From the NCBI GenBank assembly GCA_019746155.1, contig JAIESJ010000144.1:1-14701 (forward strand): 14,701 nucleotides of DNA. The letters are read 5' to 3'. The translations under genes and the position numbers were made by a program. The DNA is from Burkholderiales bacterium (lineage in GTDB: Bacteria; Pseudomonadota; Gammaproteobacteria; Burkholderiales; SG8-41). This document shows, one piece after another, positions 7,514 to 14,559 of the stretch. Under the pieces are notes generated by a model, which ran no database searches, was not told the origin of the DNA, and saw only the letters and a program-made list of their open reading frames with translations. Position 1 is the first letter of the stretch. The number at the start of each line of letters is the position of its first letter.

Positions 7514-8026
7514 TCAGAGCGGGACCGGCCGAATTTCGAATTCCATGCTTTCAAGGTCGCCGAACACGTATGTCGCCGGGCCGCTGACGCCTGCGACTGT
7601 CCCGGGATCTATGCGCAGCGTTTCTCCGCCCTGGATATTGCGGATACGCTCGATCACCGCGCGGTGTTCGTGACCGTTGCATACCAGGTGATAGTGGCCG
7701 GTGAGCGCCATCGCCTTGGCGTAGTGCGGGTAGTGCACGATGAAAATTCGCCGCTCTGCGAGGCTGATGGATCCGTCCTGTCCGTAGTACTTCACGCGGT
7801 CGCCGTACTCCTGCGCGAAGCGGCACATGGTTACGAGATCGCCGGTGTTGTTGCCGTGGATGATGTGGATCGGCAGGCCGAGGTTCACAATCGCGTGCAG
7901 TGTAGACGGCGCCACCAGGTCGCCGCAGTGCAGCACGGCTTCAGCGCCAAGCGCTTTAGCCGCTCCTACTGCGGCGGCAAGAGGTTCCCGGTGGTCGTGG
8001 CTGTCGGAGACTATGCAGATTTTCAA
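7514..8026 (-). CDS. YfcE/MJ0936-type metallophosphoesterase
   Basis: Small calcineurin-like phosphodiesterase of the YfcE group, 170 aa, probably cytoplasmic and dimetal-dependent. The metal ligands are in the expected order: D8 and H10 in VSDSHDH, D36 in HCGDLV, N59 in HGNNTGD, H98 (or H101) in VHYPHYA, and H119/H121 in CNGHEHR, then DPGTV near 140. The fourth motif reads VHYPHYA where the group normally has THGH. The start must be TTG (8026-8024): an upstream stop in frame leaves no ATG, and AGGAAA is placed correctly before the TTG. YfcE-type enzymes cleave phosphodiesters in vitro; a cellular substrate is not known here. It is co-directional with cbbQ/cbbO 67 bases downstream of its stop, so it may lead that operon. 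Confidence 0.85.
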   Translation of the reverse strand: MKICIVSDSHDHREPLAAAVGAAKALGAEAVLHCGDLVAPSTLHAIVNLGLPIHIIHGNNTGDLVTMCRFAQEYGDRVKYYGQDGSISLAERRIFIVHYPHYAKAMALTGHYHLVCNGHEHRAVIERIRNIQGGETLRIDPGTVAGVSGPATYVFGDLESMEFEIRPVPL

Positions 8027-8336
8027 ATTCTTTCCTTCATGTTGTCAGCACTTGATGCGGGTAGTTTCTCATATTCGAGCCGCATTTTTGCGCGAGTGGC
8101 GCCTGTCGTTCAACCTATGGGCCAGCCCCGGGATCCTGGCATCCAAGTATTTTATGGGAGCATAACCATTTTTTTGCAATGGGAACTCTGTCTGCCATTA
8201 GAATTGCTGCGAGCAGGAGGAGACTACTGCCGTCGCCCGCGGCGGACGATGCTTGTCGTTGAGGCATCACCGGCGCCGGAAAGATGGTTCTCGGGTCCCA
8301 AAAGGGGCAAAGACTCATGTTCGCAAGAGGGAAATA
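8027..8336. promoter_or_regulatory. Divergent intergenic region between the phosphoesterase-cbbQO genes and aprMBA
   Basis: This 310-base region must contain the promoters for both directions. For the apr side the best candidate is TTGCAA (8174-8179) with TAGAAT (8199-8204), spaced 19, which is long. A short inverted repeat CCATT/AATGG (8166-8170 and 8178-8182) overlaps that -35. A very strong Shine-Dalgarno-like AGGAGGAG (8215-8222) is followed by no ATG or GTG at proper distance. An imperfect GC-rich hairpin lies at about 8231-8248. No credible gene is seen in the region. Confidence 0.5.
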
Positions 8337-9164
8337 ATGTTCACCAGCAATCCGTTTGCCGAGCTCTCGGCATCCATGTCGCCCGGCGTAATGCAGACTT
8401 ACGTGGTCGTCATGATCATCCTGGTCGTGGCAGGGGTGCTGTTCGACGTCATTCACAAGGGCAGCGCCAGGTATTTTTTCGAGAACTGGCGTAAGTCGAA
8501 GTCAAAGGGCGCCAAAGAAGTCGGTGGCGGCGAACTGGTATCGATCGCCGTGCAGACTGCCGTCGTCGATGTGCTCACCTCAGGGGAGTTCTGCAACCAG
8601 CGCCGCCGGGTCGCCCACCTGCTGACCATGTACGGGTTCGTGTTCTACGTCGTCTCTACCGCCGTCATGGTATTCGGCTATCCGACGACCGCGGTGCCCA
8701 CTCCCGGCATCTGGACGGCGTTGTGGTGGATCGGCGGTCTGATGGTGTGCGCTGGCGGATACTGGTTCTGGTTCTTCATCCGGGTCGACGTTGCGGCCGA
8801 GGGGCAGTCGCCGTTCCGCGTCATGCACGCCGATCTTTTCATCCTGTCGCTGCTTGCCAGCGTGACCCTGGGCCTGATCTGGGCGGTGGCCGGCGGCGGC
8901 CTGGGCGTGCTGTTCGGGCTGTACATCATTGCCACCACAGTGCTGTTCGCTTCGGTGCCGTGGTCCAAGTTCGCGCACATGTTCTTCAAGCCCGCGGCGG
9001 CGTTCGAGAAAAGGGTATCCAAGGCCAATGGCACAGCCGAAAATCTGCCGACTCTGACCCGCGACGATCCCGAGCAGCAGCAAAGACACTCCATGGAGCT
9101 GCTGCGCGAGGCGCCCATGGACATGGGGCTCGGCATCAAGCGCGAAGCACCCCGCCACTACTAA
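8337..9164 (+). CDS. aprM: AprM: membrane anchor/quinone-linked partner of APS reductase
   Basis: Integral membrane protein, 275 aa, found next to aprBA in many sulfur oxidisers and thought to carry electrons from AprBA to quinone. Five hydrophobic segments are visible at about 18-38, 93-115, 124-148, 165-185 and 188-208. Histidines H40, H94, H164 and H214 lie at or near helix ends, as in NarI/DsrM-like cytochrome b subunits, and could hold haem; that is inference. The final 65 residues are hydrophilic and probably cytoplasmic. The start at 8337 (MFTSNPFAEL) is chosen over an upstream in-frame ATG at 8253 because AGAGGG lies just before it and the extra residues are basic and unconserved-looking. 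First gene of the apr cluster, 43 bases before aprB. Confidence 0.88.
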   Translation: MFTSNPFAELSASMSPGVMQTYVVVMIILVVAGVLFDVIHKGSARYFFENWRKSKSKGAKEVGGGELVSIAVQTAVVDVLTSGEFCNQRRRVAHLLTMYGFVFYVVSTAVMVFGYPTTAVPTPGIWTALWWIGGLMVCAGGYWFWFFIRVDVAAEGQSPFRVMHADLFILSLLASVTLGLIWAVAGGGLGVLFGLYIIATTVLFASVPWSKFAHMFFKPAAAFEKRVSKANGTAENLPTLTRDDPEQQQRHSMELLREAPMDMGLGIKREAPRHY

Positions 9165-9207
9165 GAAACCACCCGCAAGTTCTATCGGAAGATAAGGAGC
9201 CGGACTC

Positions 9208-9687
9208 ATGCCTACCTTCGTCTATATGACAAGGTGCGACGGATGCGGACATTGCGTCGACATCTGCCCGTCGGACATCATGCACATCGACAAGACCTAT
9301 CGGCGTGCCTACAACATCGAACCCAACATGTGCTGGGAGTGCTACTCCTGCGTCAAGGCATGCCCGCAGAATGCGATCGATGTGCGCGGATATGCCGACT
9401 TTGCCCCGCTGGGCCACAGCGTTCGCGTTCAGCGCGACGAGCAGAAAGGCACGATCGCCTGGAAGATCAAATTCCGCAACGGCACGGAAAAGAATTTCCT
9501 GTCGCCCATTACCACCAAGCCCTGGGGGACGGCGATTCCCAAGCTTGCGGAGGTGCCCGGACCGAGCAAGGAAATGCGCGACAGCCAGCTGTTGTACAAC
9601 GAGCCGAAATGGATCCGCATGGATGAAGGCGGCTTGCGTACGCTCCAGGAAGCCGGGCTCAAAATGAAGAAAGGCGTGTATTACTAA
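9208..9687 (+). CDS. aprB: AprB: adenylylsulfate reductase beta subunit (iron-sulfur)
   Basis: Electron-transfer subunit of dissimilatory APS reductase, 159 aa, a typical length. Two [4Fe-4S] motifs are complete: C10, C13, C16, C20 in RCDGCGHCVDICP, and C42, C45, C48, C52 in MCWECYSCVKACP. W43 sits inside the second motif. This is followed by a central beta-rich segment (about 70-105) and a C-terminal tail that wraps around AprA in known structures (about 110-159, ending MKKGVYY). AAGGAG stands eight bases before ATG 9208. The stop TAA shares its last base with the aprA ATG (TAATG), so the two subunits are coupled. In a sulfur oxidiser it takes electrons from sulfite oxidation at the AprA flavin and passes them towards AprM. 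Confidence 0.97.
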   Translation: MPTFVYMTRCDGCGHCVDICPSDIMHIDKTYRRAYNIEPNMCWECYSCVKACPQNAIDVRGYADFAPLGHSVRVQRDEQKGTIAWKIKFRNGTEKNFLSPITTKPWGTAIPKLAEVPGPSKEMRDSQLLYNEPKWIRMDEGGLRTLQEAGLKMKKGVYY

Positions 9688-11555
9688 TGGCTTACGAAAC
9701 GATCATCGAAGACGGCATCGACATCCTGGTTGTCGGCGCGGGCCTTGGCGGCACGGGCGCCGCATGGGAGGCTAGATTCTGGGGGCAGGACAAGAAGATT
9801 GTCATCGCCGAGAAGGCCAATATTGATCGCTCCGGCGCAGTCGCCCAGGGCCTCTATGCCATCAACTGCTACATGGGCACCCGCTGGGGCGAGAACAATC
9901 CGGAGGATCATGTCCGTTACGCCCGTATCGACCTGATGGGGCTGGTGCGGGAAGATCTGCTGTTCGACATGGCCCGCCACGTCGACTCCACGGTGCATCA
10001 GTTCGAGGAGTGGGGCCTGCCCATTATGAAGAACCCGAAAACCGGGCGCTATCTGCGTGAAGGGCGGTGGCAGATCATGATTCACGGCGAGTCCTACAAG
10101 CCCATCGTGGCCGAGGCCGCCAAGAAATCGGCGGACAAGGTCTTCAACCGCATCTGTGTTACCCACCTGCTGATGGACGAAAGCAGGGAGAACCGGGTTG
10201 CCGGCGCCGTCGGCTTCAATGTCCGCACGGGCAATTACCACGTCTTCAAGTCCAAGACCGTGATCTGTGCCGCAGGCGGCGCTTCCAACATCTTCAAGCC
10301 GCGCTCGGTGGGCGAAGGTTCCGGCCGCACCTGGTACGCGCCCTGGTCATCCGCGTCTGCCTACGGGCTCCTGATCAACGCCGGTGCCAAAATGACGCAG
10401 ATGGAAAATCGCATCGTGCTGGCGCGCTTCAAGGACGGCTATGGCCCGGTCGGCGCCTACTTCCTGCACCTGAAGACCTACACCCAGAACGGTCTGGGCG
10501 AGGAATACGAATCGAAGTGGTTCCCCGAGCTGCAGAAAATGGTCGGCAAGGAGTATCTGGATCCGGAAGTGTCGCACCTGACGCATCGGCCGATCCCGAC
10601 CTGTTTGCGCAATCACGCCCTGATCAGCGAAGTCAACGCCGGCCGCGGACCGATTCACATGGTGACCATGCACGCCTTCCAGGATCCACACCTGGAGGAA
10701 GTGGGCTGGGAAAACGTCCTCGGCATGACCGTCGGCCAGGCCGTGCTGTGGGCCTCCACCGATGTGGATCCCAAGAACGAAAATCCCGAGCTGACGACCT
10801 CCGAGCCCTACGTCATGGGTTCCCATGCAACCGGTTCGGGCGCCTGGTGCTCGGGGCCCGAGGACGTGTCGCCGCCCGAGTATTTCTGGGGCTACAACCG
10901 CATGACCACGGTCGAAGGCCTGTTCGGCGCCGGTGACGCTGTCGGCGGCACGCCGCATGCCTTCTCGTCCGGCTCGTTCACCGAGGGCCGACTCGCCGCG
11001 AAGGCGGCCTGCAAGTACATCGACGACGGAAAGGCCGAGGGCATCGTCGTGTCCGACGAGCAGATCAACCGCCGCAAGAAGGAAATTTACAAGCCTCTGG
11101 AGCATTACAAGATCTATCGCAATGCGATCGTGGCGGGCGACGTCAATCCCCACTACATCAATCCCAAGCAGGGCCTGGACCGCCTGCAGAAGCTGATGGA
11201 TGAGTATTGCGGCGGTGTGACCGTCAACTACATGACCAACGAAAAGCTCCTGAACATCGGCCTCAAGAAGCTCAAGATCATGGAGGAAGACCTTGAGAAT
11301 CTGGCCGCAAAGGATATTCACGAGCTGCTGCGCGCGTGGGAGTTGAAGCACCGTCATCGCGCTGCCGAGTGCGTCACGCATCACACGCTGTTCCGCAAGG
11401 AAACCCGCTGGCCGGGTTACTACTACCGGGGCGACGCCATGAAGCTGGACGACGAAAACTGGCACGTGCTGACGGTTTCGCGCCGGGATCCCGAGACCGG
11501 CGAGTACACGATGGAGAAGGCGCCGTGTTATCACCTCGTTTCGGAAGGCGAATAG
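9687..11555 (+). CDS. aprA: AprA: adenylylsulfate reductase alpha subunit (FAD)
   Basis: Catalytic flavoprotein, 622 aa, of the fumarate-reductase/succinate-dehydrogenase fold. In this context it joins sulfite to AMP to give APS. The N-terminal dinucleotide fold DILVVGAGLGGTGAAWEA has G17, G19 and G22. The substrate segment LARFKDGYGPVGAYFLH has R247 at the position I equate with the catalytic arginine of Archaeoglobus AprA. The FAD-closing segment GLFGAGDAVGGTPHAFSSG, near residues 412-430, is intact. The C-terminal helical domain runs to the end (about 470-622). The frame is uninterrupted and length is normal. The aprM-first arrangement matches one of the two Apr lineages described in sulfur oxidisers; the lineage itself would need a tree. 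Confidence 0.98.
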   Translation: MAYETIIEDGIDILVVGAGLGGTGAAWEARFWGQDKKIVIAEKANIDRSGAVAQGLYAINCYMGTRWGENNPEDHVRYARIDLMGLVREDLLFDMARHVDSTVHQFEEWGLPIMKNPKTGRYLREGRWQIMIHGESYKPIVAEAAKKSADKVFNRICVTHLLMDESRENRVAGAVGFNVRTGNYHVFKSKTVICAAGGASNIFKPRSVGEGSGRTWYAPWSSASAYGLLINAGAKMTQMENRIVLARFKDGYGPVGAYFLHLKTYTQNGLGEEYESKWFPELQKMVGKEYLDPEVSHLTHRPIPTCLRNHALISEVNAGRGPIHMVTMHAFQDPHLEEVGWENVLGMTVGQAVLWASTDVDPKNENPELTTSEPYVMGSHATGSGAWCSGPEDVSPPEYFWGYNRMTTVEGLFGAGDAVGGTPHAFSSGSFTEGRLAAKAACKYIDDGKAEGIVVSDEQINRRKKEIYKPLEHYKIYRNAIVAGDVNPHYINPKQGLDRLQKLMDEYCGGVTVNYMTNEKLLNIGLKKLKIMEEDLENLAAKDIHELLRAWELKHRHRAAECVTHHTLFRKETRWPGYYYRGDAMKLDDENWHVLTVSRRDPETGEYTMEKAPCYHLVSEGE

Positions 11556-11613
11556 CCTCCGATTACGGGCGGAAGCGCGCGTCGGCCTTCTGCCTGACAC
11601 AAGGGAGGCCGGC

Positions 11614-12021
11614 ATGGCGAGCGTCTTGAGCGCCGCCGGGCCGGCGGCTTTCGACTGCACGGAGTCCCGCGTGAACATCATTGACAGAACCGACGAGGAG
11701 ATCTGGGCCGTGGCGGACCCTTTGTGGCGCGGTCTCCTCAAGAGTTCCAACGAAGGCCAATACGGGGAATTCGTCAAGAGTTTTGCCAGATCCCTGGCGC
11801 TTGCCATGAACCAGGTCGTGGTGAATCACCAGTTCGCGAACAGCGAACTGGCCAGAAACCTGTCTGACGATTTCGACCATTTGGGCATTATCCGCCGGGG
11901 GGAGCATGTGACGGTTCTGTACCGGCAGCGGAGCACCAAGAAGCAGGGCGAGTGGCTTGGCAGACTTGTCCTGGGCTATGAAAATGGAGAAGTCAGGATT
12001 TTTGGCGCATCCATATTCTGA
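11614..12021 (+). CDS. Uncharacterised 135-aa protein downstream of aprA
   Basis: Third-position GC and codon use resemble the apr genes, and AAGGGAGG lies five bases before ATG 11614. A GTG at 11671 (codon 20) also has a GGAG before it, so the first 19 residues are uncertain. No signal peptide or membrane segment. The sequence is a helical first half (EEIWAVADPLWRGLLKSS; EFVKSFARSLALAM) followed by strands (GEHVTVLYRQR; GEWLGRLVLGYENGEVRIFG). That helix-then-sheet order is reminiscent of NTF2/SnoaL-like small cone folds, but I see no diagnostic motif and do not claim it. It is 58 bases after aprA and 20 before the FKBP gene, so probably cotranscribed with aprMBA. Function unknown; a role connected with APS reductase is suggested only by position. 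Confidence 0.8.
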   Translation: MASVLSAAGPAAFDCTESRVNIIDRTDEEIWAVADPLWRGLLKSSNEGQYGEFVKSFARSLALAMNQVVVNHQFANSELARNLSDDFDHLGIIRRGEHVTVLYRQRSTKKQGEWLGRLVLGYENGEVRIFGASIF

Positions 12022-12041
12022 GCGGTTTGCACGGATTCGAC

Positions 12042-12551
12042 ATGAGTGAAATCATCCAGGACGGCAAGTTTGTAGATCTCACCTACAAGGTGACCGACAG
12101 GAAGTCGGGGCATGTCCTCACCCGGGTCGAATTCCCGCTGGGCTATGTGCACGGACACAATGAAATCCTGGCTCCCTCGGTACACAAGGAACTGGAGGGC
12201 AGGTCGGCGGGCGACGTCATTGAGGTGCCCATCGATGGCAACCGGATTTTCGGCCCCAGGAACGAGTCGCTGGTGTTTACCGATCACATCGAGAACGTGC
12301 CCGAGGAGTACCGGCAGGTCGGCACTTCCATCCTGATGGAAAACGACAGGGGCCAGACCCGCAGCTTTATCGTGACGCGGATGGACGACGAGACGCTGAC
12401 TGTCGACGGCAATAATCCGCTTTGCGGCAGAGAGGTCGTGTTCACGCTCGAGATACTGACCGTGCGCGACGCGACGGAAGAAGAGAGGAGGGCGGGCGGG
12501 GCGATCGTCGCGGGCGCGGATATCGACCCGTCGCTGATGCGGCCCGTTTGA
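12042..12551 (+). CDS. SlyD-like FKBP-type peptidyl-prolyl isomerase/chaperone
   Basis: Cytoplasmic 169-aa protein of the SlyD group: an FKBP domain split by an insert-in-flap chaperone domain. The FKBP part covers about 9-75 (LTYKVTD; PLGYVHGHNEILAPSVHKEL; ELEGRSAGDV; GNRIFGP) and 123-146 (DGNNPLCGREVVFTLEILTV); the flap domain is about 76-122. The ending VRDATEEE matches SlyD VREATEEE-type ends. It lacks the histidine- and cysteine-rich metal tail of E. coli SlyD. The usual IPGLE of the active-site helix reads LAPSV, so prolyl isomerase activity may be weak and chaperoning dominant. ATG 12042 is preferred; a TTG at 12027 would add five residues. Cotranscription with apr suggests a maturation chaperone for the apr products, unproven. 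Confidence 0.85.
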   Translation: MSEIIQDGKFVDLTYKVTDRKSGHVLTRVEFPLGYVHGHNEILAPSVHKELEGRSAGDVIEVPIDGNRIFGPRNESLVFTDHIENVPEEYRQVGTSILMENDRGQTRSFIVTRMDDETLTVDGNNPLCGREVVFTLEILTVRDATEEERRAGGAIVAGADIDPSLMRPV

Positions 12552-12576
12552 GCGGCATCGGATGAATTTCGGCTTT

Positions 12577-12596
12577 GATTGCCGGCACTTGCAATC
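12577..12596 (+). repeat. 6-bp inverted repeat before the 55-aa gene
   Basis: GATTGC (12577-12582) and GCAATC (12591-12596) pair perfectly around an 8-base loop, in the 71-base spacer after the FKBP gene. No strong T-run follows (CTGACTTT). It could be a weak attenuator or an mRNA-processing hairpin that separates expression of the last small gene. Confidence 0.35.
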
Positions 12597-12622
12597 CTGA
12601 CTTTACGGCTAAAAGGTGATTT

Positions 12623-12790
12623 ATGAGCGATGAAAAACCCAAAACCACACCGACCAAGGTTCCTGACGGCCATGCGCGCTTTTTGACAACGCGCCAGAAG
12701 GCGCCGAACGAAAAGGGGTTTGTCGGATACGAAACCATCTGGGAGCCGTTCCAGAAGGAAGCCGAGTACAAGACGCCGAAGCAGCCGTAA
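12623..12790 (+). CDS. Small 55-aa hydrophilic protein, last gene of the apr cluster
   Basis: ATG 12623 with AAAAGGTGA six to ten bases upstream opens a 55-codon frame ending TAA at 12790. The product is charged and proline/lysine-rich at both ends (MSDEKPKTTPTKVPDG and EYKTPKQP). Its centre is more ordered: HARFLTTRQKAPNEKGFVGY, then ETIWEPFQKEAE. It has no cysteine, signal or membrane segment, and I do not recognise a family. The good ribosome site, coding-like third positions and location directly before the shared terminator argue that it is real. Its place at the end of an aprMBA transcript suggests a small accessory subunit or regulator, which is inference. Confidence 0.65.
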   Translation: MSDEKPKTTPTKVPDGHARFLTTRQKAPNEKGFVGYETIWEPFQKEAEYKTPKQP

Positions 12791-12995
12791 GCGCCATACC
12801 GCAGCATGAATGGGCCGGGTCGGCCGGGGTGCGAAGCCACGGGAGATTGCACCGGCGGCGCGGGCCCGGCTGACGGTCTGCGGCGGGGCAGCGCGGGCAT
12901 CGCATGACACCGGCCTCCGCCTCAGACCTGCAGTCCAGATTCCTGCCATGCCCCGGGTTCGCAGGCGAACTGTTCAGGCGCCTGCATTGACCGAC
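12791..12995. other. Intergenic stretch before the shared terminator
   Basis: These 205 bases between the 55-aa gene and the terminator have no convincing gene on either strand. The only structure seen is a 7-bp inverted repeat GCAGGCG/CGCCTGC (12961-12967 and 12979-12985) just before the terminator hairpin. Confidence 0.5.
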
Positions 12996-13025
12996 AAAAA
13001 AGCCGCCTTCATGGGCGGCTTTTTT
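12996..13025. terminator. Bidirectional intrinsic terminator between apr cluster and sat
   Basis: Six A, GCCGCC, loop TTCATG, GGCGGC, six T. The 6-bp GC stem is extended by the A/T pairs to 12 bp. Read on either strand, a GC-rich hairpin is followed by a run of T, so it can end both the plus-strand apr transcript and the minus-strand sat transcript, whose stop is 16 bases away. Confidence 0.92.
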
Positions 13026-13041
13026 GCTTTGTGGCGCCGGA

Positions 13042-14259
13042 TCAGCGGGCAGAGTGTCCGCTCAGCTTGACCTCGACCTTGTCCTCGTCCCGGATTGACG
13101 CGTAGTACGCCCGCAGCACTTCCAGCACTTCCGGACGGCTGAACTCGGCGGGCACTGCTTCGCCTTCCGAAAGCCACTTGCGGAGTTTGGTGCCGGATAC
13201 GTTGAGCCGCGCCTGCTCATCATGAGGGCAGGTGCGGGCGGAGGCCATGCCGCCGCACTGGTAGCACCAGAATGTCCAGTCGATCTTGAGCGGTTTGGTT
13301 TCGAGCGCGTCCTTCGGAATCTCGTCGAAAATATGGTGCGCGTCGAACGGCCCGTAGTAGCTGCCCACGCCGGCGTGGTCGCGCCCGACGATCTGGTGCG
13401 AGCAGCCGTAATTCTGGCGGAACAGCGCATGCAGCAGCGCTTCGCGCGGTCCCGCATAGCGCATGTCGAGCGGGTAGCCGGACTGTACCACGGTTTTTCT
13501 CACGAAATACTTTTCGATGAGCACGCCGATCGCCCGGGTCCGCACGTCCGCAGGAATGTCGCCCGGCTTGAGGTTGCCGAGCAGCGAATGCACCAGCACG
13601 CCGTCGCAGACCTCGATCGCGACCTTGGCCAGGTATTCGTGCGAGCGGTGCATGGGGTTGCGGGTCTGGAATGCGGCGACGGTCGACCAGCCGTTGGTTT
13701 CGAAAATTTCGCGCGTCTGGGCCGGCGTCATGTAGAGCGGGCCGTACTTTTTCGGGAAGCCGCCCTGCGACAGCACCTTGACCGGACCGGCGAGATTGAC
13801 CTCGCCCTGTCCCATCACCATCTTCACGCCCGGATGCTCGAGATCGGTGGTCTTGAATACCATCGCGCATTCGTGCGCCTTGTCGATGGCGTACTTCTCG
13901 GTGACCTTCATGGTCGCGAGGATATCGTCGCTGTCGGGGTCGATGAGCGCAATGTCAGCGCCGGTCTTGATTGCATCCGCAGTCTGCCTGGCGCTCGACA
14001 GGGTGATCGGGATCGGCCAGAACAGGCCGTTCGCCATTTTCATGCCGTCGCATACACCTTCCCAGTCGGCGTGGGTCATGAACCCGTCGAGAGGAGTAAA
14101 GCCGCCGATGCCGAGCATGATCAGGTCGCCCTTTTCGCGCGAGCTGACCTTGATTTTCGGCATCGATAAGGCGCGCTTTTTCTCCTCGATCAGGGCGGCG
14201 CCTTCGAGCAGCAGGGGTTTGAGTGATCCTGCTCCGTGGGGATTGACCAGTTTTGGCAC
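13042..14259 (-). CDS. sat: Sat: dissimilatory sulfate adenylyltransferase (ATP sulfurylase)
   Basis: In sulfur oxidisers this cytoplasmic enzyme makes ATP and sulfate from APS and pyrophosphate. 405 aa from a GTG start at 14259, chosen because CGGAG lies seven bases upstream and the protein then begins MPKLVNPHGAGSLKPLLLEG, the normal family start; an upstream in-frame ATG (14316) would add 19 atypical residues. Domains: an N-terminal PUA-like part (about 1-160) and a catalytic part (about 165-390). Nucleotide-site motifs are FQTRNPMHRSHEYL (197-210) and GRDHAGVG (292-299). C332, C335, C344 and H346 (WCYQCGG, RTCPH) resemble the zinc site of homodimeric bacterial Sat. There is no APS-kinase domain. 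It is convergent with aprMBA and ends at the shared terminator. Confidence 0.96.
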   Translation of the reverse strand: MPKLVNPHGAGSLKPLLLEGAALIEEKKRALSMPKIKVSSREKGDLIMLGIGGFTPLDGFMTHADWEGVCDGMKMANGLFWPIPITLSSARQTADAIKTGADIALIDPDSDDILATMKVTEKYAIDKAHECAMVFKTTDLEHPGVKMVMGQGEVNLAGPVKVLSQGGFPKKYGPLYMTPAQTREIFETNGWSTVAAFQTRNPMHRSHEYLAKVAIEVCDGVLVHSLLGNLKPGDIPADVRTRAIGVLIEKYFVRKTVVQSGYPLDMRYAGPREALLHALFRQNYGCSHQIVGRDHAGVGSYYGPFDAHHIFDEIPKDALETKPLKIDWTFWCYQCGGMASARTCPHDEQARLNVSGTKLRKWLSEGEAVPAEFSRPEVLEVLRAYYASIRDEDKVEVKLSGHSAR

Positions 14260-14559
14260 AAAAGTGCTCCGGAACAACCAATTATGATATTTTTTTGATG
14301 GCAGGAAGATTAGCACGGAAGCCCGTGTTGATCTTATCCATTTATTTTATTAGGCAATAAGATTTTCTGTTCTGGCAGGACGTCATTGTGACAGAGGGGA
14401 AATGCGATATCGCGTGGCAGGCGCCTGTTGCCGGGCAGAACGCACCCGGGCATCCACGGCCCGGCCCGAAAGAGGCGACCTGATTCGCCGGTCGTGGCGG
14501 TCAAGTCTTTGACCCGCGATGGCGACGGCTGGGGGCTTGGCAGGAAGGCGCCGCCGGAG
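14260..14559. promoter_or_regulatory. Upstream region of sat
   Basis: 300 bases without a gene between the kinase stop and the sat start. The part nearest sat (about 14281-14365) is strikingly A/T-rich compared with its surroundings and probably carries the sat promoter on the minus strand, though no clean -35/-10 pair was found. Inverted repeats seen: CACGG/CCGTG (14314-14318, 14323-14327); ATCTTAT/ATAAGAT (14331-14337, 14357-14363); GGTCAA/TTGACC (14499-14504, 14509-14514). The last lies just after the kinase gene on the minus strand, without a T-run. Confidence 0.45.

Noticed and set aside
7295..8494. 399-codon plus-strand frame across the phosphoesterase and into aprM
   Set aside because: It overlaps two real genes and an intergenic region, has no domain and would clash with the aprM ribosome site and start.
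10347..11807. 486-codon open frame on the minus strand opposite aprA
   Set aside because: It is antisense to the unmistakable aprA. Long opposite-strand frames are expected over GC-rich genes, and its translation has no recognisable domain.
12810..13070. 86-codon plus-strand frame running through the terminator
   Set aside because: It crosses the hairpin and the end of sat, is arginine/alanine-rich and has no proper ribosome site.
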